DNA of 64,000 nucleotides from Gemmatimonadota bacterium (lineage in GTDB: Bacteria; Gemmatimonadota; Gemmatimonadetes; Gemmatimonadales; GWC2-71-9): the NCBI GenBank assembly GCA_025357945.1, contig JANYLJ010000032.1, forward strand, positions 27,776 to 91,775, given 5' to 3'. The position numbers and the translations under genes are program-made. Position 1 is the stretch's first letter. The number at the start of each line of letters is the position of its first letter. Of the stretch, positions 1 to 12,151 are shown piece by piece. The notes under the pieces are model-generated. The model had not been told where the DNA came from and made no database searches. It saw only the letters and a program-made list of their open reading frames with translations.

Positions 1-2393
<2,393 letters not shown>

Positions 2394-2404
2394 TCACTCC
2401 TCCG

Positions 2405-2734
2405 TCAATCCGTCGCCCGCACCGCTGCAGCGATGATCCCCGCCGCCAACGACCGGTCCCGCACGCCGACCACCATGACCGGGGGGCGGCCGAGCCGCGC
2501 TCCCAGCGTTTCCGCATCCGGGCCCATGACCACGGGCACGCCAGCACGCCGCGCCGGGACCACCACCTTGTTCGTCGCGCGCCGGGAGGCGTCCGCTGCC
2601 ACGATCACCGCGGTACACTTTCCCTGGCGCAGCCATGCGCACGTCACATCAACTCCGGGAAGCGCGAGACCGCCGCGGACTCCCAGCCCGATCAGGCCGA
2701 GCATCGCCTCAAACTGCGGCTGCGGCGTCGCCAC
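2405..2734 (-). CDS. Ribosomal L7Ae/L30e-like (YlxQ-type) protein
   Basis: 109 aa between nusA and infB, LGLIGLGVRGGLALPGVDVTCAWLRQGKCTAVIVAADASRRATNKV; position matches the usual nusA-ylxQ-infB order. Confidence 0.75.
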   Translation of the reverse strand: MATPQPQFEAMLGLIGLGVRGGLALPGVDVTCAWLRQGKCTAVIVAADASRRATNKVVVPARRAGVPVVMGPDAETLGARLGRPPVMVVGVRDRSLAAGIIAAAVRATD

Positions 2735-4034
2735 CTTCGGGCTCTTCCTCGGTCAATTCACCGAGGAACTTCACGAGCTCCTCCGTGGTGGCCGGCGTCA
2801 TCCCCGGAATCCGGGCAATCTCGTCCACCTCAAGGTCGATCACGTCGGTCAGCGTCGTGTAACGTGCCTGATCGAGGACCGCCACCAGTTCCGGTGACAA
2901 TCCCTCAAGCTGCGACAGCGGCACCTTCGTCGCGTTCTCGTCCTCGGCTGCCGGTAGCGCGAACAGGGGACCTTCGCCGCCACGCTCGAGCCACTCGCGA
3001 CTGGAATAGAGATCGATCTTCCAACCGGTCAGTTCCGAGGCGAGCCGAACGTTCTGGCCGTTTCGCCCGATCGCCAGCGACAACTGGTCCTCGTCGACCA
3101 CGGCCTGAATCGTTTTGCTCGCCGGATCGGAGAAGACCTTGGCCACCCGCGCCGGCGCCAGCGCCAGTCGGGCGAAGCGCTCCGGATCGGGCGACCACGG
3201 CACGATGTCGATCCGCTCGCCGCCGAGTTCGTTCACGACCGCCTGAACGCGCGATCCCTTGAGCCCGACACAGGCGCCCACCGGGTCGATCGCGTCATCA
3301 CGCGAGATGACCGCCACCTTGGTGCGGCTGCCAACCTCGCGAGCGATACCACGCACCTCGACGATCCCCTGCTGGATTTCCGGCACCTCGAGCTTGAACA
3401 AGGCGATGACGAACAACGGGTCGCCGCGCGAGAGGATCAGTCGCGGTCCCTTCGGCGTCTCCTCGAGTCGCTTGAGCACGGCCCGAATGGTGTCGCCCTG
3501 GTGGAAGTGCTCGCGGTGATTCTGCTCGCGGTAGGGGACGATCGCCTCGGCCTCACGGAACTTGTTGAGCATGATCACGAACTTGCCACGCTCGACCTGC
3601 TGGATTTCGCCGGACAGCAGCTCGCCGACCTTGTTCGCGAATTCGTCGCGAATCCGGCTGCGCTCTCCCTCGCGGACACGCTGAATGATCCGCTGCTTCG
3701 CGGCCTGAACCGCCAGCCGCCCGAGGGCCTCGAAGGGGACCTCTTCTTCGAGCATGTCGCCGATCTGGAAGTCGGGGTCCTCGAAGCGCGCTTCTTCGGT
3801 GCTGATCTGCGCACTCGCGTCCTCGACGGTTTCCACCACCTGCCGGAGCCGCGTCACCGTCAACGAGCCTTGCAACTCGTCGACGGCGAGCTCGAACCGG
3901 ACGTTGGGGCCGAACTTCTTCATCAAGGCAGCGTGGATTCCGTCCCGGAGCAGGTCCAGCAGCTCGGAACGATCCAGTTGCTTGGCATTCGACAGCTCTC
4001 GAAACGCTGTGACCAAGTCGGCGGATGTCGCCAT
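2709..4034 (-). CDS. nusA: Transcription termination/antitermination factor NusA
   Basis: 441 aa; [43 protein letters not shown]1/KH region ([35 protein letters not shown]), RBS GGAGAAG before ATG. Confidence 0.95.
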   Translation of the reverse strand: MATSADLVTAFRELSNAKQLDRSELLDLLRDGIHAALMKKFGPNVRFELAVDELQGSLTVTRLRQVVETVEDASAQISTEEARFEDPDFQIGDMLEEEVPFEALGRLAVQAAKQRIIQRVREGERSRIRDEFANKVGELLSGEIQQVERGKFVIMLNKFREAEAIVPYREQNHREHFHQGDTIRAVLKRLEETPKGPRLILSRGDPLFVIALFKLEVPEIQQGIVEVRGIAREVGSRTKVAVISRDDAIDPVGACVGLKGSRVQAVVNELGGERIDIVPWSPDPERFARLALAPARVAKVFSDPASKTIQAVVDEDQLSLAIGRNGQNVRLASELTGWKIDLYSSREWLERGGEGPLFALPAAEDENATKVPLSQLEGLSPELVAVLDQARYTTLTDVIDLEVDEIARIPGMTPATTEELVKFLGELTEEEPEGGDAAAAV

Positions 4035-4132
4035 CAGACTTCTCCTGCTTCCCAGTTACCGGAACCGGATCACGTGGCCACGGACGTGGACCGACTGATC
4101 ATGGGACGGGGCGAGCCTGTAGGGGGAGAAAC

Positions 4133-4156
4133 AAAAAATGCCGGGAAAACCCGACA
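4133..4156 (-). terminator. Intrinsic terminator hairpin upstream of nusA
   Basis: Minus strand: TGTCGGG-TTTT-CCCGGCA followed by TTTTTT (7-bp stem with one G-T pair, 4-nt loop, U6 tract). Confidence 0.75.
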
Positions 4157-4190
4157 CCTCGCAGACCCACGCAAGTTGCCCCAACATTCC

Positions 4191-4220
4191 AAGATAGCGC
4201 CGGTGCGCCGGGGGCGTCAA
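4191..4220 (-). promoter_or_regulatory. Putative sigma70-type promoter for the nusA operon
   Basis: Minus strand TTGACG-N18-TATCTT (-35 at 4220-4215, -10 at 4196-4191). Confidence 0.6.
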
Positions 4221-4305
4221 CTACGCCGGGCAGGCTCGGTAGTGGGGGGGCCCGTACCGGCAGTCGTGCCGGTGCTCTTCACGCGGCGCGCCCGAGCCGA
4301 ACCGG

Positions 4306-5304
4306 CTACACCAGCGGGATCTCGTGCTTGTGCGCCGCCAGCCATTGGTCGAACGTCTGCAATTCGGGATTGAGCCCGCGGCTGACGGCCAGGCTGCGCG
4401 CGCCGCAGCACACGTCTTCAAAATCCCGATAGAACTGGAACATGTTGCCGAGATCGTCGGCGCCCGGGAAACCGAAGCCGCGGAAGGTCTCCGGGGACAC
4501 CTCGTTGTAGCGCACTTCGCGGCCCAACGCCCCGGTGAGGCTCGCCGCCATCTGCGCACCGGTGAGGTGCCCGCCGGCAATGCCGACGTTCCGGCCGATG
4601 TACTTTCGCCCCTGCTTGAAAATGCCGTAGGCGCACTTGCCAATGTCGTCCGCGGCAATGCCGGCCAGCATCTTGTCGCCCATGGGGAGCGTGATCGCCA
4701 GCGTTCCGTCCGGCCCCGGCTTGGGCCCGGATCCGAAATAGATGAAGTTATCCCAGTAGAATGACGCGGTCAGGAACGTGGTGGGCACCCCCGCGTCGGT
4801 GAAGAAGTGATTCGCTTCTCCCTTCGCGTCGAAGTGGGGCACCTTGTACTTGCCGCTCAGTGTCGGCATGCGATTGTCGCTGAGCGGCACCCATTTGCGG
4901 GTGTCCTCGAGGGTCGACCAGATGGCATGTTGCACGCCGGCCTTCCGGGCGGCCTGGGCCATGGCGTGCGCCTCGGCGAGTTCCCGCTCCGGCGACAGAT
5001 GGCCCCAGAAAAATGTGACACAGTACGCACCATACGCGCCGGCAAACGCCCGCTCCAGGCTGGCGGGGTCGTCGACATCAGCCGTCACGAGTTCGGCACC
5101 CAGTTCAGCGAGCGCTTTCGCCTTGTCGGACTTGACGTCGCGCGTGAGTGCCCGGGCGGTGAACCCGCCCGCCCTGTCGTTCAGGATGGCGCGTACCAGC
5201 CCGCCGCCCTGCGCCCCCGTCGCGCCCACCACGGCAATGATCTTCTTGTCCGCCACGGCGCACCTCTCGAGAGATGAGGGACGATCCGCCGAGGAAGTTA
5301 GCAC
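4306..5304 (-). CDS. NmrA-like/SDR family NAD(P)-binding protein
   Basis: N-terminal VADKKIIAVVGATGAQGGGLVRAILND Rossmann motif; YCVTFFWGHLSPERELAEAHAMAQAARKAGVQHAIWSTLED typical of NmrA/HSCARG proteins. Start may be internal to the ORF (about 5256). Confidence 0.85.
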   Translation of the reverse strand: MLTSSADRPSSLERCAVADKKIIAVVGATGAQGGGLVRAILNDRAGGFTARALTRDVKSDKAKALAELGAELVTADVDDPASLERAFAGAYGAYCVTFFWGHLSPERELAEAHAMAQAARKAGVQHAIWSTLEDTRKWVPLSDNRMPTLSGKYKVPHFDAKGEANHFFTDAGVPTTFLTASFYWDNFIYFGSGPKPGPDGTLAITLPMGDKMLAGIAADDIGKCAYGIFKQGRKYIGRNVGIAGGHLTGAQMAASLTGALGREVRYNEVSPETFRGFGFPGADDLGNMFQFYRDFEDVCCGARSLAVSRGLNPELQTFDQWLAAHKHEIPLV

Positions 5305-5328
5305 ATTATCGGCCGCAACCTTCGTGTC

Positions 5329-5841
5329 TTACGGACGAATCGAGAACCGTACCGTCACATCCAAGGCGCCCGGGCTCGAGATCGTGAGTTGATACATGCC
5401 CGGTATCAGATCCTGACCGGCGTTGAACTGACTGAGCTTGGTGGACAGGTTGAAGATGTATTGTCCGTCACCCGCGGAACGCATCGTGGTGCCGACGTCA
5501 GCAGCGCTGGACGACTCGATTGCATTGACTGGCGCGTCGCCCGGACCCACGAGCGCGAGCGCGATCACGGGTGTCAGGGTGTTCACCCCTGCGCCGGTCG
5601 CACAGTCCGTGAAGCGAATCTTTACCGGGAGCGTGCGGCCGAGCTGGAAGCTGCTCGAGCCGTCGGCATTGATCGGCGGCAGGATACCGGTCGTCACGAA
5701 CTGGGGTAAGCAGCCTCCGCCAATCACTGTGAAGGCCGGCGTGTCATGAGTCCCGGGAAAAACCGGGGAATCCGCCGCGCAACCGGCCACCACGGCAGCC
5801 AGGCACAGCGGGAACGCAGAGAATCGCAAGTTGGCGCGCAT
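5329..5841 (-). CDS. Small lipoprotein with PxKF-like domain
   Basis: MRANLRFSAFPLCLAAVVAGCAADS lipobox-like signal; LGRTLPVKIRFTDCATGAGVN...GQYIFNLSTKLSQFNAGQDLIPGMYQLTI. The ORF track starts at 6117 but the signal peptide fits ATG at 5841. Confidence 0.65.
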   Translation of the reverse strand: MRANLRFSAFPLCLAAVVAGCAADSPVFPGTHDTPAFTVIGGGCLPQFVTTGILPPINADGSSSFQLGRTLPVKIRFTDCATGAGVNTLTPVIALALVGPGDAPVNAIESSSAADVGTTMRSAGDGQYIFNLSTKLSQFNAGQDLIPGMYQLTISSPGALDVTVRFSIRP

Positions 5842-5992
5842 CGAAGCCAGTCCCTTTCGGAGGAGTAGATAATGAGGTATCGGCGCTAGACGCCCAGCAC
5901 TGTAGCTCAGCCAGGTGCACAGGATCACCGGTTTCCAGACGAACGGGAACACCAATGCGGCGACCGCCAAGGCCTGGCCGAGCCAGAAAGTG

Positions 5993-6757
5993 TCAGGATG
6001 ATGCTGGCAACCCGAGGTACGCCACCATCCGTCCATCGGCCCCGCCGGACCCCCGATGGGAGAAGAAGAGATCCCGGCGCGACGCGGTACAGTGGGAGCT
6101 GGCGGTCGCCTCGCCAATGCCCATCCGCTTCGCCTGCGCCAGCAGTGCCTGGCGTAAATCCAGATGCGAGCATCCGCTCGGCAAGAGCGACTTATCCACA
6201 GCGGCGATCACCTCAGGTCCCACTTCATATCGAGCGCCGGAAATCGCTACGCCAGCATGCATTACGATGTCACTAGAGTGAACACTCGCATGGTTCTTCA
6301 GGAGCTCAACACCGCGAGCGAGTATGCCACATCCGGTGCCGCGCCAGCCGGCGTGGAGCAACGCAATCGCGCGCTGTTTGGGGGCAACCAGGTAAATCGG
6401 GACGCAGTCGGCCACGGTGACGAGGAGGAGCGCACCGGAAGTGGTGGTAGCGTGGCCATCAGCCCCGTCGACGATGGTCCACCCTTCGGCCAGCGCGGTG
6501 TGCCAGAGCACGCGATCGCCGTGAACCTGATGGGCGATGACCGTCCGCGGGCACTCCGGCAGCGCCGAGCGGAACCGGCGCCAGCGTTCCAGCACCGCCC
6601 CGACCGGCTGCGCGGTCCGGAGGCCGAGGTCGAAGGGTTGGTCGGGGTCGCTTCCTCGTCCGGTGACCCCCGCGACGACGCCGAAGCGTTCCCGCCACCC
6701 CGGAACCTGCCACAGCGGCACGGCGCCCGGTACCGGGACCTCGTCAGCCGTCGACAC
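5993..6757 (-). CDS. pgeF: Peptidoglycan editing factor PgeF / polyphenol oxidase family (DUF152/YfiH-like)
   Basis: 254 aa; VTVADCVPIYL..., ALLHAGWRGTGCGILARGVELL, HCTASRRDLFFSHRGSGGADGRMVAYLGL. Confidence 0.88.
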   Translation of the reverse strand: MSTADEVPVPGAVPLWQVPGWRERFGVVAGVTGRGSDPDQPFDLGLRTAQPVGAVLERWRRFRSALPECPRTVIAHQVHGDRVLWHTALAEGWTIVDGADGHATTTSGALLLVTVADCVPIYLVAPKQRAIALLHAGWRGTGCGILARGVELLKNHASVHSSDIVMHAGVAISGARYEVGPEVIAAVDKSLLPSGCSHLDLRQALLAQAKRMGIGEATASSHCTASRRDLFFSHRGSGGADGRMVAYLGLPASS

Positions 6758-8027
6758 GCTCGATCTGTGCGCCGAGCGCGCGCAGGCGGGTGTCGATCTG
6801 CTCGTAGCCGCGCTCGATCTGGCCGATGTTGTTGATCTCGCTCTCCCCGTCAGCGGCGAGGGCGGCCAGCACCATTGCCATACCCGCCCGGATGTCGGGC
6901 GACTCCACCCGCCCGGCGTGCAGCTTCGAGACGCCGCTGATCACCGCGCGATGCGGATCGCAAAGGACGATGTGGGCGCCCATACTGATCAACTTGTCCA
7001 CGAAGAAGAGCCGCGACTCGAACATCTTCTCGTGGATCAGGATCAGCCCGTCGCACTGGGTCGCCGCCACCACGGCGATCGACATCACGTCCGCCGGAAA
7101 GGCCGGCCAGGGGCCGTCTTCCAGCTTGGGGACGTGGCCACCAAGATCCGGCCTGATTCGGCGTTCCTGCCCGGGATCGATGATCAGGCGGTCCCCCTCA
7201 AAGCGGCCGCGGATACCGAGTCGTTCGAAGCCAAGCATGGTGCTGCGGAGGTCGTCGGGGCGTACCCCTTCGATCGTGACATGCCCGTTGGTCACGGCCG
7301 CGAGGCCAACGAACGACCCGATCTCGATGTGATCGGGCCCGATGGCGTAGGTCGCGGCGTGCAGTGGCTTGCCGCCGGTCACCGTGTAGGTGTTGCTGCC
7401 GATCCCCTCGATCTCGGCCCCGGCTGCAACAAGGAATCGCGCGGTGTCCTGCACGTGCGGCTCGGAGGCGGCGTTGCGAAGGATGGTGCGCCCGGGCGCC
7501 ATGACAGCAACCATCAGGGCGTTTTCGGTACCGGTGACGCTCGGTTCATCGAGGAAAACGTCGGCGGCGACAAGCCGTGCTGCCTCGATCGTGTAGCTCT
7601 CGCCCACAGTCACCGACGCGCCCAGCCGTTCCAGTGCCAGGAAGTGGGTGTCCACCCGACGGCGGCCGATGACGTCTCCCCCAGGTGGCGGCATGACCAC
7701 CTTGCCGAACCGGGCCAGCAGTGGGCCCGCGAGAAGAATCGACGCGCGGATCCGGGTACACAGGGCGGGATTCAGCGGCTTGGGCTTCACGCTGCGGGTG
7801 TCGATGGCGACGGTGTTCGCGGCGGTCCATTCCACCGCGGCGCCAAGGTCGACGATGATCTCGATCAAGGTCTCGACGTCGCGGATGCGGGGAATATTTT
7901 CGAGGATGACCGGGCCGTCTGCCAGCAGTGTTGCGGCAATAACCGGGAGCGCGGCGTTCTTGTTGCCCGCGGGACGGATTGTGCCGGCAAGCGGATGGCC
8001 GCCGGTCACCACAAAACGGGGAGGCAT
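6744..8027 (-). CDS. murA: UDP-N-acetylglucosamine 1-carboxyvinyltransferase
   Basis: 427 aa; VTGGHPLAGTIRPAGNKNAALPVIAATLLADGPVILENIPRIRDV; RASILLAGPLLARFGKVVMPPPGGDVIGRRRVDTH. Confidence 0.96.
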   Translation of the reverse strand: MPPRFVVTGGHPLAGTIRPAGNKNAALPVIAATLLADGPVILENIPRIRDVETLIEIIVDLGAAVEWTAANTVAIDTRSVKPKPLNPALCTRIRASILLAGPLLARFGKVVMPPPGGDVIGRRRVDTHFLALERLGASVTVGESYTIEAARLVAADVFLDEPSVTGTENALMVAVMAPGRTILRNAASEPHVQDTARFLVAAGAEIEGIGSNTYTVTGGKPLHAATYAIGPDHIEIGSFVGLAAVTNGHVTIEGVRPDDLRSTMLGFERLGIRGRFEGDRLIIDPGQERRIRPDLGGHVPKLEDGPWPAFPADVMSIAVVAATQCDGLILIHEKMFESRLFFVDKLISMGAHIVLCDPHRAVISGVSKLHAGRVESPDIRAGMAMVLAALAADGESEINNIGQIERGYEQIDTRLRALGAQIERVDG

Positions 8028-8121
8028 TGGGCAAACCTCGTTGCAGCGACGAACTGCCGCAAGCGGCTCGCAGCCGGGACGTTACTTTTCCTGGAAACCT
8101 CAACAGCGGAAGCGGGGCCAG

Positions 8122-8580
8122 ATGCCAGGTTGGATTGCACCTACCGTCGCGTTGTCCTTGGTGGTCGTGGCCCTCGCGGTGGCGATGCTGACCGCGATGG
8201 CGTTGATCGCCGTCAAGGAAGCGAAGGAGCACGGCGAGTCGCTCGCCCGGGAGATCGCCACGCTGCGGGCCGACCTGGCGCCGACGTTGGCCGCGGTGAA
8301 GCGTCTCGGCGAAAAGGGATTCGACGTCGCCGAGATGGCGCAGGCGGAAGCCAAGGAGATCATCGACACCACGCGGCGGATTCGCTACGACGTCGAACGT
8401 GGCGTGCAGCGCGCGAAGGGACGCCTGGCGGATTTTGAGGCCACCATCGCGGTGGTGCAGGAAGAGATCGACGCGACGGTTGTTGAGGTGGCTGGTGCAC
8501 TGGAGACCGCCCGGAGCGGCGTCGGGATGATCGGCCAGCTTCGCCGGCTGGTCCGGCCGCGGAGGCGGGGCGCCGCGTGA
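8122..8580 (+). CDS. DUF948-like membrane-anchored coiled-coil protein
   Basis: ATG at 8122 inside the longer ORF: MPGWIAPTVALSLVVVALAVAMLTAMALIAVKEAKEHGESLAREI..., one N-terminal TM helix then a helical region; stop overlaps next start. Confidence 0.65.
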   Translation: MPGWIAPTVALSLVVVALAVAMLTAMALIAVKEAKEHGESLAREIATLRADLAPTLAAVKRLGEKGFDVAEMAQAEAKEIIDTTRRIRYDVERGVQRAKGRLADFEATIAVVQEEIDATVVEVAGALETARSGVGMIGQLRRLVRPRRRGAA

Positions 8581-9497
8581 AATTGCTGGCGGCGTTCGGC
8601 ATCGTCGCCGTCCTGATGGTGTGCTTCCCGCACCCGCTCCACGCCTGGACTCCCGGCACGCACGTGGTCCTGGGCGAGCGCATCCTCGGCTCGCTCGAGC
8701 TGCTGCCGCAGGCCGTCGCCGACCTGCTCCGCGCCTTTCCCTACGATTTCCTCTATGGCAGCATCGCCGCTGACACCACGATGGCCAAGAAGTTTGCGCC
8801 GGCGGACCGTCACTGCCACGCCTGGCACGTCGGCCGCGAGGTGTACGATCTTGCGCCGAGTGACGGATTGCGCGCGTTCGGCCTGGGTTACCTGTCGCAC
8901 CTGGCTGCGGACGCCGTGGCCCACAACTACTTTGTGCCGCGGCAACTGGTGGTTACCAGCAGCACGCGAGCGATGGGGCACACCTGGTGGGAGGCGCGGG
9001 TCGAGCTACTGCTCGGCGAAGCGATTCCCGCCGCTGCCCGCCACCTGATCCAGCTCGATAACCGGCCCGCGGACGCGCATCTCGAACGGATTCTCTCGCC
9101 CACAATTTTCTCGGTGCGTACCAACCGCCGGCTGTTCCGTGGGATGGTGCATCTCACCGATTCACGCGCCTGGCAGATCGGGTTGCAAGTGGCGCAGGAC
9201 CAGAGCCGGTGGGAGCTGCCCGGTGACCTGATCAATACGCATCTGGACCGGGCGACCCACTACATCCGATCGGTGATCAGCGACGAGCAGTCGTTGGTAC
9301 TCGCACTCGACCCGAACGGCGAGGCTTCGATCATGCGGAGCAAGTCAGTGCGTCGCGATGCAATTCGTGGTCACCGGAATGTGGAGCGGGAGTGGATCGC
9401 GTCGGTGGCGGATGCGCACTTCGGGCTGCCGCCGGTGGAGATCGATGCGGCGGTCGAACAACACGCGCAGACCCTGGCGCCCCGCGCCCCGACCTGA
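8577..9497 (+). CDS. Zinc-dependent phospholipase C family protein
   Basis: Signal peptide then HAWTPGTHVVLGERIL, FPYDFLYGSIAADTTMAKKF, HCHAWHVGREVYDLA, GYLSHLAADAVAHNYFVP. Confidence 0.8.
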   Translation: MKLLAAFGIVAVLMVCFPHPLHAWTPGTHVVLGERILGSLELLPQAVADLLRAFPYDFLYGSIAADTTMAKKFAPADRHCHAWHVGREVYDLAPSDGLRAFGLGYLSHLAADAVAHNYFVPRQLVVTSSTRAMGHTWWEARVELLLGEAIPAAARHLIQLDNRPADAHLERILSPTIFSVRTNRRLFRGMVHLTDSRAWQIGLQVAQDQSRWELPGDLINTHLDRATHYIRSVISDEQSLVLALDPNGEASIMRSKSVRRDAIRGHRNVEREWIASVADAHFGLPPVEIDAAVEQHAQTLAPRAPT

Positions 9498-9509
9498 GCG
9501 GATTACCCG

Positions 9510-10736
9510 CTACTGCGCCAACCGTGCCACCCCCGCCACGACACGCTCGACCTCGGCCGCCGTGGTGTACGGCGCCGCACCGATCCGAACCACGCCGTCG
9601 ACCTCGTGCCCGAGCAGGCGCGCAACGGTGGTGGCGTAGAAGTCCCCGTTGGAGACGAAACACGCATCGTCCACCAGCTTTCGAGCGACATGCTCCGAAT
9701 CGACGCCGCGCACGGTGAACGACACCGTGGCGGTTCGCTTGACGGTGGGCGGCGGGCCGTAGCGGGTGACCCCGGGGATCGCACCAAGCCCGTCCCACAG
9801 CTGCGTGAAGAGCGCCGCTTCGCGTCGGTGGAGCTCGGTGTAGCTCCTCACAAGGCGGGTCCGGATGTCGCCGTCCGCGGCGCTCAGCGAAGCGAGCCAC
9901 CGCACGGCGGCGGCGGCCCCGACGATCCCTTCGTGATTTTGGGTGCCGGTTTCGAGTCGCTCGGGCGCGGTCGACGGCGCCGGCTCGAGCCGCGGCACAT
10001 CGAGCCGTTCCAACAGGTCCTGCCGTCCCCAGAGCACACCCACGTGCGGGCCGTGGAACTTGTAGGCCGAACACGCGAAGAGATCGCAGCCCAGCGCCGC
10101 GACATCGGGGAGGAAATGCGGGGCGTAGTGCACGCCATCCACGAACACCAAGGCGCCCGCGTCGCGCGCCATGCGCCCAGCCGCAGCCACGTCGCTGACG
10201 GTGCCAACGATGTTCGACGCCGCTCCGATCGCGAGCAGACGAGTGCGGGGCCCAAGCAACTGCGGCAACTTGTCGAGACGGAGTTGGTACGTCTCGAGAT
10301 CGAGTGGCAGCCACTTCAGCACAATGCCGCGTTCGCGAGCCAACGCTTGCCACGGTGCGATGTTCCCGTGATGATCGAGCTCGGTGACGATCACCTCGTC
10401 GCCCGCGGACCATTCGCGACCGAGGGCTCGCGCAACGTGGAACGTGATCGTGGTCATGTTGTTGCCGAATGCGACCTCGTCCGGTGCGCCGCCAACGAAC
10501 TGGGCAAAGACGCTGCGGGCGTCCGTCAGCCGGGCATCGGACTCCTGGCTGGTGGGATAGACCCAGTGGGTGTTCGCGTTGTGATGGAGCAGGTAGTCAG
10601 CCATCGCATCGACGACTGCTTGCGGTACCTGGGTGCCCCCGGGGCCGTCGAAGTACGCGACCGCTTTGCCCGCGTGCATGCGGCGCAGCGCCGGAAACGC
10701 CGCGCGAATCTGTTCGACCGATGCGACCGTGCTCAC
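9510..10736 (-). CDS. Cysteine desulfurase-like class V aminotransferase
   Basis: GTG start at 10736: VSTVASVEQIRAAFPALRRMHAGKAVAYFDGPGGTQVPQAVVDAM; Lys motif DLFACSAYKFHGPHVGVLWGR. Upstream part of the ORF-track entry is antisense/overlap with gatB. Confidence 0.88.
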   Translation of the reverse strand: MSTVASVEQIRAAFPALRRMHAGKAVAYFDGPGGTQVPQAVVDAMADYLLHHNANTHWVYPTSQESDARLTDARSVFAQFVGGAPDEVAFGNNMTTITFHVARALGREWSAGDEVIVTELDHHGNIAPWQALARERGIVLKWLPLDLETYQLRLDKLPQLLGPRTRLLAIGAASNIVGTVSDVAAAGRMARDAGALVFVDGVHYAPHFLPDVAALGCDLFACSAYKFHGPHVGVLWGRQDLLERLDVPRLEPAPSTAPERLETGTQNHEGIVGAAAAVRWLASLSAADGDIRTRLVRSYTELHRREAALFTQLWDGLGAIPGVTRYGPPPTVKRTATVSFTVRGVDSEHVARKLVDDACFVSNGDFYATTVARLLGHEVDGVVRIGAAPYTTAAEVERVVAGVARLAQ

Positions 10737-12151
10737 GACGTGAGCCGTTCGAGCAGGATCGGTTGGATCCCCTTGGGGTCCGCCTTGCCGCCGCTCTTTT
10801 TCATCACCTGCCCCATGAAGAAACCGAGCAGCTTCGCTTCGCCGCCGCGGAAACGCGCTACTTCGGCCGGATGGGCGGCCACGACGTCGTCGACCCACCG
10901 GGCCAGCGCGCCGGCATCGCGGACCTGAATCAGGCCGAGGCGAACCGCCACGTCCGAGGGTGTGTCGTCGGATGCAGCCAACTCGCTGTAGATCTGTTTC
11001 GCCGCCTGCAAGGACACGGTACCGTTGGCGACCAGCGCGATCAGCGCCGCGAGTCGCCCTGGCTCGACGCCGAATTGCCCAGTCTCGTTCCACTGCGAGA
11101 GGACCTCACCCAAGACCCAGTTGGCCGATGCCTTCGCGTCGGCTCCTGCCGCAACGACCGCCTCGAAGAAACTCGCGATCGCCGGTTCCTGCATCAGCAC
11201 CCGCGCGTCGTACGCCGACAAGCCGAACGCCGCCTCGTAGCGCGTCCGGCGGGCGCTCGGCAGCTCGGGGAGTGCCGCTCGCTGCGCGTCGATCCACGCC
11301 GGTTCAAGGATCAGGGGCGGCAGGTCGGGATCGGGAAAATACCGGTAGTCGTGCGAATCCTCCTTGGTCCGCAACGGCTTGACGGTACCGGTGGCGGCGT
11401 TGAACGTCAGCGTCACCTGCGTGACCCGGTCGCCCGACTCGAGCAACGCGATCTGGCGCACCCGCTCTGCCTCGAGTGCGCGTTCGACATTGGCGAACGA
11501 GTTCATGTTCTTTACTTCGGTCTTGGTACCGAGCGGAGCACCTGGGCGGCGGACCGACAGGTTCGCGTCGACGCGCAACGAACCTTTCTCCATCGAGCAT
11601 TCGCTCACTCCGGCGTACACCAGCAGCTGCCGCAGCGTCACCAGGTACGCCCGGGCCTCGGCCGGCGAGCGCAGGTCGTGGCCGCTGACGATTTCGGCGA
11701 GCGGCGTGCCGGCGCGGTTCAGGTCGACGGCGGTGAAGCCGGGAATGCGGTCGTGAAGCGACTTGCCGGCGTCCTCTTCGAGATGCAGCCGCGTGATGCC
11801 TACGGCGATCTGGCCGCGGTCGGGCGATTCCACCACGACCACACCACCGGTCGCGAGCGGCTTGTCGAACTGCGAGATCTGATATCCCTTTGGCAAGTCC
11901 GGGTAGAAGTAATTCTTGCGGGCGAACACGCTCGTTGGATGGATCTCGCAGCCGAGCGCCAGCGCCCCGATGACTCCCAGGCGCACCGCTTCGGCGTTCA
12001 GCGTGGGGAGGCTGCCAGGGAGTCCGAGACACACCGGGCACACGTTGGTATTTGGCGCCCCGCCGTATCCGGTAGCGCAACCGCAGAACATCTTGCTCCG
12101 GGTCGCGGGTTGGACGTGCACTTCGAGGCCGATGACGGTTTCCCAGTCCAT
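10733..12151 (-). CDS. gatB: Asp-tRNA(Asn)/Glu-tRNA(Gln) amidotransferase subunit GatB
   Basis: 472 aa; MDWETVIGLEVHVQPATRSKMFCGCATGYGGAPNTNVCPVCLGLPGSLP. Confidence 0.97.
   Translation of the reverse strand: MDWETVIGLEVHVQPATRSKMFCGCATGYGGAPNTNVCPVCLGLPGSLPTLNAEAVRLGVIGALALGCEIHPTSVFARKNYFYPDLPKGYQISQFDKPLATGGVVVVESPDRGQIAVGITRLHLEEDAGKSLHDRIPGFTAVDLNRAGTPLAEIVSGHDLRSPAEARAYLVTLRQLLVYAGVSECSMEKGSLRVDANLSVRRPGAPLGTKTEVKNMNSFANVERALEAERVRQIALLESGDRVTQVTLTFNAATGTVKPLRTKEDSHDYRYFPDPDLPPLILEPAWIDAQRAALPELPSARRTRYEAAFGLSAYDARVLMQEPAIASFFEAVVAAGADAKASANWVLGEVLSQWNETGQFGVEPGRLAALIALVANGTVSLQAAKQIYSELAASDDTPSDVAVRLGLIQVRDAGALARWVDDVVAAHPAEVARFRGGEAKLLGFFMGQVMKKSGGKADPKGIQPILLERLTS

Noticed and set aside
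5890-5960. tRNA-like string CTGTAGCTCAGCCAGGT
   Set aside because: Only the D-arm-like stretch matches; no acceptor stem pairing, anticodon arm or T-arm.
5842-6117. N-terminal extension of the 5329-6117 minus-strand ORF
   Set aside because: Upstream part overlaps pgeF and precedes a good lipoprotein signal peptide starting at 5841, so treated as non-coding read-through frame.
6537-8438. 633-aa + strand ORF
   Set aside because: Antisense to pgeF/murA, which have clear conserved motifs; shadow ORF.
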